Of a DNA stretch of 64,000 bases, positions 47,668 to 58,402 are shown one piece after another. The stretch covers positions 62,001 to 126,000 of the forward strand of contig CANNZV010000841.1 in assembly GCA_947561585.1 (NCBI GenBank). Direction: 5' to 3'. The DNA is from Caprella mutica. Taxonomy: Eukaryota; Arthropoda; Malacostraca; Amphipoda; Caprellidae. The number at the start of each line of letters is the position of its first letter. The stretch's first letter is position 1. Both the position numbers and the translations under genes were made by a program. The notes under the pieces were generated by a model. That model was not told where the DNA came from. It did no database searches and was given only the letters and a program-made list of their open reading frames with translations.

Positions 47668-48094
47668 AAATAGTATGACTACACCTATACCTGAAATCAT
47701 TGTTTTCAACCAAACATAATTATACATTAGAACAGGTGGGTCTACGGATAAAAGTAAAAAACTAAATAAATATTGTGAAAAAAAATTGATATAAAAATTA
47801 GTATTCTTTTTTAATATTAGAAGTAATATAGTGTAATATAAATAATAATTTCAGTACAATAATAAGATAATCTAGAAAAGGCATATATCTAACTAAATTA
47901 GTAGACATTTTGTTATGAATCATTCAATCATTAAATTTGGAAATACATAATTTGTAAATAATCAGAAGAATGTCATTGCGGGCATAATTAGCTATTGCTG
48001 TTTCTTCATACAATTTAAATAATATACGAACCAATTTTCGTTTATTTACAAGAGTAGTGAAATGCGTGAATATTTTTACGGACGATTTTGAAAT
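47668..48094. other. AT-rich spacer, no gene seen
   Basis: No supported feature. Confidence 0.55.
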
Positions 48095-48495
48095 ATGGTG
48101 TACGGACAACTGCCATGCTGATAATTGCCATACGAACAACTGCCATGCTGATAACTGTCATGTTGATAACTGCCATACGGACAACTGCCATGCTGATAAC
48201 TGTCATGCTGATAACTACCATACGGACAACTGCCATGCAGATAACTGCCAAGCTCATAACTGCCATAGCAGACAACTGGCATAGTGGACAACTGCCATAG
48301 CGGACAACTGCCATACGGACAACTGCCATGCTGATAACTGCCATGCTGATAACTGCCATACGGACAACTGCCATACGGATAACTGCCATACGGACAACTG
48401 CCATACGAACAACTGCCATGCGAATAACTGCCATACGAACAACTGCCATGCGAATAACTGCCATACGGACAACTGCCAAGCAGACAACTGTCTCA
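48095..48495. repeat. 15-bp tandem array, TACGGACAACTGCCA
   Basis: About 26 units of 15 bp in two main forms, TACGGACAACTGCCA and TGCTGATAACTGCCA, partly alternating. A few units carry a changed 5' part (TAGCAGACAACTGGCA). The period keeps several frames open on both strands at once (for example D-N-C-H-x on plus and x-V-R-M-A on minus), so none is evidence of a gene. No inverted partner arm was found. Confidence 0.95.
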
Positions 48496-49394
48496 AAAGT
48501 AACGACTCATTTGAAGACCGGCTGAGTATATTAGAAAGATATCGTCACAATGTAAATTCTGACGGCCCATCATCATTAGGGTTATTATATAGGCCGCGGT
48601 ATAGGGCCTTGAGGAATTGATGTAATTTATTTTTTTATAAAATCTGTATCCATATTTCGCAAGAACACGGCTAGTAAAATTATTTTAGAGCTCATTAATC
48701 ATCTATGTACAGAACCCAGTTTCCACGAGAACTGTTAGTTGGGAGCTGTCACAAATCTGGAATACACGGAAGAGCTATTACTATTTTTTGTTGATGCCTC
48801 ATAAACATGGGGTTGTTCTCTCCCGTATTATATTTTGTACCTTTTAATTTCACTGAGAATTTCATCAACAATAAACTAAAACCTTAGTGTATTTATATCT
48901 AAAATATTAAATATGATTTCTCAGTGTTTTTCTCATTTGAATGTTAGTATTTTTCTTACTATGATGTTTAAAGACTCCTTCCTAATAGGTTCAAAGACTA
49001 GATTTCAATATTCCTTCATTCCATTGAGTAAATTCCTTTGAGATTTATGTATTGGAATTCTTTGATTTGGAACGAGCGACGAAAGGAATATATTAGTTAT
49101 TATATTAAATATAGTATACAAAATATTTATATTAAATATTTCAAATCAGTTGATGTTTAGATATCTATTTATAGAAATAACATTCACTGTTGAATAATAA
49201 CTAACACACAGTAGGAGATTTATTTTTACATTATATATATCACCACAGAAAAAAGTTAATCTTAAAATATGTTCACTCAATTATAATAAATTATTCTTTG
49301 AGTGATAAAATAACGTATATGTGAACACATTAAAAGAGAACTTTTTCCCGTGGTGGTAATAAAACGCAAGTGTGTGTGAAATGAGCTTAGGAAC
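48496..49394. other. Intergenic DNA, no gene seen
   Basis: A short GC-rich spot (TAGGCCGCGGTATAGGGCC) lies at about 48590. A weak inverted pair, GTATATTAG at 48525 and similar, was not convincing. Nothing else. Confidence 0.5.
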
Positions 49395-50630
49395 ATCAAA
49401 ACGTTTTGGCTTGAGGGTGCTTCAAACTAAAAGCAGTTGAACAGGCAGGCAGTGTTTGAGAAACACACTAATGCTTTGAAGCGTACACACCAAAAGCAGG
49501 CGGTTGAGCGGTCAGGCGCGGTTTACAAACCTGCTAGCTGTTGGCGTGAGATGCTATCGATTGCTGCTCCTAACCGCTGCTGTGTAGGCTGCCAGATGTG
49601 CGATTAGTGTATGCAGATCAGGCGTCGAAGAGATAGGTTCTGACCATCGCTATGTATACTGAGCATAAGATTTTGATATGAGATAAATGAATTATATATT
49701 CTCAGTATACATTCATTCACTAAACAATTTTTCTTTACCTCTGTATGATTGAATCAGTTGTATATTTTATTTCTGTATATATTTCACAATGATAAATGTA
49801 TCAAGACCAATTTAATATCATTACGTTGTAGTGTATTTTTCTTCTATTTTTTTGTTAGAATATCTAACTGAAATTTACTAATATTATTATTAACATACAA
49901 TGTACTCTGATTTACCTATAAATATACATATTTCTATTCGCAACCGTATGCAATAGTTTAAACTTTATAAAGAGTTCCAAGTGGAGAAGAATTGAACAAA
50001 TATGATAAATAATCCAACGCTATAATAAAATACTCTTTTTATCCTATCAATAATTTAATAATGATAATAAATTTATTCAATTAATTAACTAAAATCTATT
50101 TCATTTATGCTACAGATTAATAATTGCTACAATAATTGCATTCAGATACAATAATTAATCAGTTTTTGGGTTTAAAAAAGGGAGATTTATTCATTAGAAA
50201 TTGAAAACGAGAATGATCAAATGTAAATCATTTGAGTGGTGATAAAGGGTTAATACACACTGGGTGTCAGTCAAAATAATTCTATTTAGAAATGGATTAA
50301 ATTTTGCAACGGAACAGAACCGTCTTGCTTCATCAACAGCTCGCGGTTTGTAGAACACACTGCTCAACTGCCTGCCTGCCTGCCCAACTGCACCCTGAAG
50401 CTGGCAGGCAAGTTTGCAGGCGTGAGCCGTGCTACATGCTATTCCTATAGAACTGCGCATACAGTAAGCTACAAGAGCTGACGTGAAAGCAGGCAGCAAA
50501 GCAGTTAAAGCGGCATGTGTATCCAAAGATGCTTTCACGCAGCATTTTATGAGCAGACAGTAAGATGGAAGACGTCGGACAAGGAGGGTGTGTGCGTATC
50601 CCTGCTATGAACATTGAACGTGAAGCTAAT
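49395..50630. mobile_element. Candidate TIR element with CAGGCAGG-rich ends
   Basis: Two GC-richer patches, 49395-49640 and 50330-50630, flank about 700 bp of AT-rich DNA. They are imperfect inverted copies: the left GGTTGAGCGGTCAGGCGCGG then TTTACAAACCTGCTAGCTG resembles the reverse complement of the right (CAGTTGAGCAGTGTGTTC, TACAAACCGCGAGCTG). A related patch is at 51170-51260 (GCCTGCCTGCAATAACGC). Borders and target duplications could not be fixed. Confidence 0.5.
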
Positions 50631-50929
50631 TTGGTGGATAAAATAAATTTACATTAATTTTCCAACCTTCCTTAAATACAATTTCATAGTATTAAGAGAT
50701 TATTCAAACTCAACGTTGAATGTTTTAACTCTTCAATGTTGAGTTTAGATAACCTCGCAATAATATGAATTTCCCGTTGAGTTTGAATCTTTTCCATGAA
50801 ATAGAATTTCATTCCTCAATACGAAATTGATATATTCTTATTAAACTGTTCAGACTGTTTACTTCAAATACATTTATGTAATTATTTTACAATATATTTT
50901 ACTCACTGTATGGAAATTTTATAATAATA

Positions 50930-51090
50930 GGGAAGTTCTGAGTTATCGGACTGTTCTTTATTTTCGATCATGTAAGAAAAAGATTAGGAATAATTACTAT
51001 TTAACTGGTTATTTTATTGATTATTATACTTTCTTTTTAAAATATAATCGAAAATATGGATCAGTCTGATAACACAAAACTTACTATACC
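50930..51090. mobile_element. 161-bp MITE of the GGGTAAGTTCC family, copy
   Basis: The left end is GGGAAGTTCTGAGTTATCGG. The right end, reverse complemented, is GGTATAGTAAGTTTTGTGTT then ATCAGACTGATCC. Size and end sequences match the copy at 54107-54267. TA precedes it. No coding capacity. Confidence 0.75.
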
Positions 51091-53726
51091 TAATTATAAA
51101 TCAGTCAAAAAAAGTATGAATCGGTATATCAATTAAAATTTATTTTGGGTTGTTGGTGGAGCGCAATCACAAGATTTCACGATTTTGGTCTGCGCGCCTT
51201 CTGCTTTTCATGCCTGCCTGCAATAACGCTTTTGGTGAGCACACATTCTATGGAGTGGAAAAAAGCTTCTCGCAATGGCTTGCTTACATCATGGCAGAAA
51301 ACTATCAGCCAATTAGGATATTAATCGATATTTTCCATACTTTTAAACTTGTTATCATTATTTATTATATTATATAAAGTCATTATTTTTATTATATTAA
51401 GTAATATTAATGTGCTATAGTTTTTTGTTTTTGTTTTTCAAAATATAAATACTATCGACCAAATCTCTCTTTGGACAACTGTCTGTCAACTGATTCGAAT
51501 ACAATAAGAAAAGTTACATAAAGAGGAATAATTTTTACATATCAATATTCCAATTATTATTTGATTAACTCCTATTATATCTAAGAAAACTTTACCTTGT
51601 GTTTACTGGAGTTTAGTATTTATTTACATTCTCATGAAATAAGCAAGTTGAACATCTATCATAAATGTGTAAACAAGATAAATATATTTAACAAACAACT
51701 GCGTAGCGCTCACTCTGTATATGTTTCATTCACAGTGAATAAATATTTGTATTTTTCATTCATTCACTCTCTAATAACAATACAATAATAAAAGATGAAT
51801 TAAAAACAAAGTTCGTAACATGGGAGATGCTTGCTCTTGAACATGTTCACGGGGATTTACTGAACTTTTCCTGTGCAGAACAGGATATTCTGATTGCGTC
51901 ATTGTGATGTTTCGATATCTTCCAATTCAATCTTAATATTTGAAAAGAAAACTATTTATCTCTTGAAATATATAAAAACATTACCTCATGTAAAATTTGA
52001 GGAAAAACTCAATAAATAAATTTGAAATGTATAAGAACATTACCCAAGTATAAAGAATTGGTTGGAAATTGTAATGAAGCTTTTACAATACTTTTTAACC
52101 GAAAAAATATACACCTTAGATGAGGATAAGTTCCTCCTCCTGTTTCTGGTAATTGCTAAATTTTTACAGAATGATTTCTTGATAACATTTTACATATTTT
52201 ATTTTATTATTTCTGTCTGATACCTAAATTGACTTTTTGGAAACTTTTTCTTTTATAATCACAACTTAATGGTTCACCTATGGCTTTAACTTTCGGCCAT
52301 ATCTATAATTTTATTTCTATTTTTAGAGTTTCTATACTGGAAAAGTATATTACATTCTAATTCAATACACAATGGTATTTTCGACCTCTCTCACTTTACA
52401 CGAGAACAATCAAGCGATATTCTGATCGCAAGAATAGAGTCTACGGTTTACCACAAATAATAGGGAATGTTATTTGAAAAAACTTGCTAATGAGAAACGT
52501 GGAAGATTTTTAGAAATAAATGAAATATGGAGTTAATTTTAAATCGAGAATATGAAATATGATCTATATAGCTATAAGGACGTTGTATTCAAAGACGTTG
52601 AAATCCTTCAAGTTTATAAAAAAGTAATGAACAGAATGAGCATTATCTATAAATGTAATTTTCCAAATAATTATTGCATGTGTAATTGTGTATATTGTAA
52701 TAATTAGGGGCCGGAATTATGAGATAAAAAATCATATTTCTATTATATAATACATTTAAATCCACTAGACATTATAAAAAACTGCTACTCTGATTCTGAG
52801 ATATATTAAATTATGTAACATGTAGCTGATGCTATCTAGATTATTTTTTAAAGAAATTTATATTATAGGCTGTAGACCATTTTTGTAATTGGAAAAATCA
52901 AAGTTATTTATTTGCAGGTGCTCCAGTGATTTAATTTTTTTCGACGTAGGGAACAATGTAACAAAAAGAATGAGTAAAGCAGGTAGAATGATTTGTAAAT
53001 ATACGCGATAATTTGATAACATAAGAAATTGCATTAAAATACAAATAAGATTTAAGTCAATTAACTGTATTTTACTTTTAACCATCGATAGTTTTAACTT
53101 TTAGCACCTTCAAAGTTTGAATTGAGTTGTTTAGTATATTTCCTTATTGATGACCAACACATCGGTTCATATTCGTGAATAAGCTATATATTGTTCGTAA
53201 AATGTAAGCATTGAAGAATATTTCAACGTTATTTTTAGCAATAAACGATATCTAGAAATATAAATAATAATATCACACGTCAATATATAGACACTCTTTG
53301 TGTATTCTTCAAGGGAATATAAATATTATCATAAGATAGCAGAAAAACCTATAAAATTGAACTATATATACATCACTGGATGACACATTTTTAAAACCAA
53401 TTAAATGTTCATATCTTAAATAATTAATATTTAGATCAACAAATTATATCATATTATATAATTAGTGTATTATATTAACCATTAAAAACAACATACACTA
53501 TCAAACCTTTAGTTTTATCCACCTTTGAACTGAAATTTATATAGAGATGCAGATGCTTTAATAAAATTATCATATTACTCATAGATGCACGTAATTATCA
53601 CCTTTAAATCTTAAAATTAAGGTGTGACACTATGAACTGAATTAATAATTAAAGTTGATGGGATGATCCGAAGAGATAACACCCAGGACACCAAGTGGGC
53701 CCATATGCACTAAATCCCTGCCTTAA
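51091..53726. other. AT-rich DNA, no gene recognised
   Basis: Except for a CAGGCAGG-like patch at 51170-51260 no repeat or exon is recognised. Frames of 60-75 codons are at chance level for AT-rich DNA with few GC positions. The segment ending at 53722 (CACCCAGGACACCAAG, CCCATATGCACTAAATCCC) resembles 25388-25435 and may be an older dispersed repeat. Confidence 0.5.
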
Positions 53727-54970
53727 GCCCCGTCCAGACGTTCCGACAAATGCCCAGATTTCTCTGAAATCAACTGTTCGCGAGCAAATTTGTCCGCGAT
53801 ATGACAGGCAAATTTGTCCCCGATCACAAGAATCGAAACTGTCAGTGACTTTCAACATGTTGGACAAATTTGTCCCCGAACAAGTGTTCGCGACTGTTAT
53901 TTGAATGAATATTTGTGATATATGGAGTAAAATTGATGATTACTATCATTTTAGATATGAAAGATTGAATTAATTATTTAATAGTCTATTTATATTATTT
54001 GATAGAGATTTTTGTAAATAAATTTAAATAAATTTTTGTGTATTTTTTAGAATAAATGTGATTAGTTATTAGTTATCTACATATTAGTTACTGACTACAG
54101 TGACTAGGGTAAGTTCCGAGTTATCGAACAGTTCCACATTTTCGGACACGTATTATAAATATTATAGGTAGCTATTTCAATTATTATTTAACTCTCATTG
54201 TAACCATTAGCTTTTCTTTCTTACTTTTCTGTAAATGTGGAACCGTCCCATAACTTGGTACTTACCCGGCCTATAAATGTATGAATTATTTGGTTGTTTT
54301 TTCCTAATTTTACTAGGTAAGTAGGTACCTACCTAACTAGTAAACTTACAGTATTCTATTTAAGGCTTATAGGAAACAGTATTTAGAAGTGAGCGTAAAA
54401 CGTATAGGTAGCTATACGTACGTAGATAAAGGAAATTTAAATTTTGATAGACCTTATCATGATCTACGATAACTCCCACTTTGCGAGTACTAGGAGACGA
54501 TTTCTAGATAGGTACTAGGTATTATACTATAAGTAACTCAGGTACGTTAGATATCTAGGTAAATATTTATATAGGTATATAATCGGCTAGATAAAATACC
54601 TAGATATATATTTATGTTATATATCGTCTAGTTATCTAATTACGCATTTATATAATATAATCAGCTATAGGTAGGTACCTAGTACCTCGGTAAGAATTTA
54701 TATTTTACATCCGATAGGTACCTAGGTAATCATTTTTCAAATCCATTGCTGTTTCTAAAATCGCTAAATTGATGGGTATTAACTATCAATAACAACATAT
54801 GATATTTTCCCAATGAATTAATTATGCAGAATCGCGAACACGGACATTTCAGTTTCCTGATCATATTGCTCTCGTCTGGACGCGAACACAGGCAGAAATG
54901 AGATTGCCCGTGTGCCCGAGCAAAAGTATTTCCAAACTCTGGGCATTTGTCGGAGCGTCTGGACGGGGCT
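53727..54970. mobile_element. TTAA-flanked TIR element (piggyBac-type MITE)
   Basis: The left end is GCCCCGTCCAGACGTTCCGA and the right end, reverse complemented, AGCCCCGTCCAGACGCTCCGA; the symmetry continues through CAAATGCCCAGA. TTAA lies on both sides (53723-53726 and 54971-54974), the target of piggyBac-type elements. Inside the left end CAAATTTGTCC is repeated, and GTTCGCGA-type motifs occur near both ends. The middle (54300-54720) is rich in TAGGTACCTA-like words. A second MITE is nested at 54107-54267. There is no transposase frame in 1.24 kb. Confidence 0.83.
54107..54267. mobile_element. 161-bp MITE nested in the TTAA element
   Basis: The left end is GGGTAAGTTCCGAGTTATCG and the right end, reverse complemented, GGGTAAGTACCAAGTTATGG, followed on both sides by a GTTCCACATTT block. 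TA precedes the left end. Same family and length as 50930-51090, and related to the fragment at 22370. Its position shows that it inserted after the TTAA element. Confidence 0.82.
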
Positions 54971-54974
54971 TTAA

Positions 54975-55487
54975 CCTCCTCATAGCCAGGTAACTGCAGC
55001 CTGCCTATGCTTTTTATGAACCACTCGTTCACAAAAGGCATATATCCAACTAGCGCGAACACTGACGTGATTCAAGCGCTCATATCACAGTGATACAGAG
55101 CGCCTTTTATGAACAGGAAGGAGGAATTTTGCATCATAGATATATTTCATTGACTCTTCTGAACAGCTGTAGCCGGTTATACTAAAAACACGAAACCAGT
55201 ATCAGTGTTTCAATTATTAAAGAAAACCAATGCGCTAGGTCCAATTTGTCTAGGGTATCTAGTATAACACTAGAAACCAGTTGGAAACTCACGTTTGGTA
55301 GAGGTTAAGCAATTACATATATATGAGCCTTCAATCTTTCAAATCTATAAACTGCATCAATTATTGATACCAAAGGTGAAATAAGAAGTACCTCTATTTT
55401 GGTTTTTTGTACAAGTATTACCACTAACCAGACCTTAGGTGAACAATATCTCTTTATATTTATAACGTTTAGTGATTTTTTTTTAAT
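54975..55487. other. Less AT-rich flank of the TTAA element
   Basis: 54975-55120 is GC-richer (CCAGGTAACTGCAGCCTGCC, AACTAGCGCGAACACTGACG). It may be an older insertion or lost coding sequence; no frame supports a gene. Confidence 0.45.
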
Positions 55488-55556
55488 TTTCGGCGAAAGT
55501 GTTGTTCGGAGTGTCGTGCGGCGAATGTGTTTTCGGCGAAAGGACCGGTCACCACG
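55488..55556. repeat. Short CGGCGAA array, period about 15 bp
   Basis: About four loose units, TTTCGGCGAAAGTGT, TGTTCGGAGTGTCG, TGCGGCGAATGTGTT and TTCGGCGAAAGGACC. CGG falls at 55491, 55507, 55519 and 55534. No inverted partner found. Confidence 0.65.
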
Positions 55557-58269
55557 CTAATAGAGAGGGGGCTAATTTTCTCTAACTATCAAAATCAGTA
55601 TTGCCTATGTAAACATTATCACCACCAGAAAATCCACATTGTAGTATTGAACATTTTCATATACATTATTCTTTTATGTTGTAATAGATTATATTCCTAT
55701 AAATTTGAAAATATGGAAAATGGTGCTGGAAAATAGCTCTATTACTAAATAATTCTGATAGTGACAGCAATGCCACGAATTCAAAGATTATAAAATACTT
55801 CAGCAATGGTCATGACACTTTTCTGGAGAAGGGGATATTAACACACATTATTTATTGTAATTAGAGCAAGAGAGAATATGTGAGCTTATGAGATCCCTGA
55901 AGAACGGTAAGGAGTTCCCTAATTACTGCTATTCACTCGTTAATATTATTTCTTTAGTAGAACTGGCAATAATTTATTCGAGCAATTATGATATGAAATT
56001 CTTTTTGGTTAAGTATAATTTTGTACACTTTATATTATGAATCCAATAAAAACATAAGTCGAATAATTCATATCCATTATTTAGCTATTAGAGGAAAATA
56101 TATTTAAAAACAGTTCACATTATCAAAAGAAATAACAATTAGGTATAGGTATACCGTATATGACAGAGGTAGGGTTTGTCAAAATATTGGATAAAATTAG
56201 GGGGTATCTCAGGCAAGAAAGATAAATTCCTGGGATATTTATGGAATATCTTTGCAATATTTCCTCCTTGCCTAGTATCTTCTATGACCTCATCTTAGCT
56301 TTCTATATGTGTTGTTGATGAACGATTTAGCAGCGTGTATATGTTGAATTTATTTGAACACTCTATAGGATATTTCAATGAGCAACCAAATATCAAGAAA
56401 TAAAAGTTAGAGCTAAGAAAATTGAAAATGAATAATATTACAGAAAAATTACCACTGATTATTATATCTGAATTATAAAAATGTAGTGAGCAAATGGAAT
56501 AAGTTTATGTGAAAATAAAAAATTATAGATATATATTTTGTAGTTGTAGAATGGCTTATTAATCACATTGATATATATTTACATGCTGTGCTGAGCTATT
56601 AGCTTTACAAGTTAAATGGTTCTCCATAAATGTAATATTTAAACCTATGTTTATCAATACAATATTTTATCATATCAATGTAATAGAAAATTAATATATA
56701 TTTTTTTTATTTTCGACAGTTTTTATTGGTGCAATGTTGATTTCAGTACTCAAAGTTGATTATAAAGTATAAAATAATGTTTCAGCATATAATATATTTT
56801 ATCAACATGATTCCACTCTCTATTTCTGAATTGTCGTACATCGTGTGAAGTTATACTGTTTACAACCATCCAATTTCCTTGCTCTTGGAATAGTTTGCTG
56901 TAAATGGTGAAAATATTCCTCATTATTTTCTCGCAAATGAAGGTCGAAGACAGCTGCGTAATCTTCCTTAATGTGTCAACTTCCCATACTTGAAGTAATT
57001 AAACCACTTAGGGAATACAATTAAAAAGATAAACAAAACAAATGAGTGCAATAATGAAAACGACTCGGGAGTTGGTTGTGTTTTCTTGGAAAAGATTCTA
57101 CACGCAATCTGCATTGCTTTGTAAATACTAATTTAATATACAATAACAAATATATTCAGTTTGCTATTGTTATATTTGATACCATACTTGAATACACATA
57201 TATGAAAATATTTACAGGTTACCAAGCAATTTCGGTTATTGCAGTAATAAATGACATCATTGTAGTAAATATCCCATACAAATTTTCCAGTCAGTTTGCA
57301 CAAAAATCTCCAAATTTCAGGCAAAATGACACTCACTTTCTCTCCTTCCTTCTTCTATCCAGTAAATTTATTTCTCCAATGATTCTCTGTAATATCTTAC
57401 AAGAAAAAAATATTTTATTAGTTTATAGGTACACATGTTTTTTTGTGAAATGTAGTTCATAGTAGGAAAAAATTAAATGATTTTAAGAGAAAGTTAACCT
57501 CTTTATTGTGGAAAAAGATTTTAGTTAATACTATAGCGAGTCTTAGAAGATTTCTATTTTCTTTTATTCAATTAATAGTTCAATTTTTTTTATGAATTTT
57601 TAATTTGAGTTTAATTGAATTTGCTGACAATTTTTATTTATTTTGCCCCAGTAGAATTTTAAGAATACATGAAAATCAATTTTATTAAAATGTAATTATT
57701 TCTCTTTTGTACTTTTCTGAATACTTAAAATTTCTTTGCCTAAATCGCTCTTGCGACGATCCCATAATACATAATAAATAATTTTATTTACAGGCTGTTA
57801 AATTTATGAGTGGAAAATGTGAGAACACTAGCTTTATGAAAATATAATATATAAGTTTATAACGATGGTTGCATATTACTTGTATAAGTAAAATATTTAT
57901 TAGCATCCAGTATTGAATTCAAAATATTAAATTATCATCTCATAGGTTATATACTGTGAATGTACCATTTTATTTCATTTTTACGAGCATTCAATTTCAT
58001 AGTCAAATTTTATATGAAAATTGATCAGAACTCACAGTCATGGCATGTGGAAGTACACAGTACATACTACATGATGTACAAACAAAATGAACAATCAAGC
58101 ACAACAGTTATGTACTTCCTCCTGAATATATTTTTAAATGTTCATTAAATTAATAGTTTTCATATTTGTACCACTGCTCTGCCTCAATATTAAAATATTA
58201 ATATTTTTACTTTTTGTGATTTACCTTTTCTTCTATAAATAATCTACTTCATCTATAAACATTCTTTTT
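55557..58269. other. AT-rich DNA, no gene recognised
   Basis: No exon, RNA gene or structured repeat is supported. A 128-codon plus-strand frame at 57076-57462 overlaps a minus-strand frame and has no recognisable motif. Confidence 0.5.
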
Positions 58270-58402
58270 TTTTCATTGAGCATATTTCTCCAATGAGCAT
58301 TCCACTCCTTTTATTATCATTCTTCTTCTTCTATTATCCTTTTTCTTCTTCTATTACAGTTCTACTTCTTTTATGAACATTCCAATTCTCAGCTCCCATA
58401 GT
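58270..58402. repeat. Degenerate copies of the 20-bp array left of the LINE
   Basis: Units like TGAGCATTCCACTCCTTTTA, TCTACTTCTTTTATGAACAT and TATTATCATTCTTCTTCTTC resemble the clean 20-bp unit found to the right of the LINE (60985-61650). The LINE therefore appears to sit at the edge of, or inside, this array. Confidence 0.65.

Noticed and set aside
48042..48525. Several 65-145-codon frames on both strands at the same place
   Set aside because: All come from a 15-bp unit without stops in most frames. No unique domain, start context or splice site.
54730..55062. A 110-codon minus-strand gene with Cys-rich C-terminus
   Set aside because: It runs across the right end of the TTAA element into its flank, so the frame is a chance product of a transposon end.
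57076..57462. A 128-codon plus-strand gene
   Set aside because: Composition follows the AT-rich background, a minus-strand frame overlaps it, and no motif or splice context is seen.
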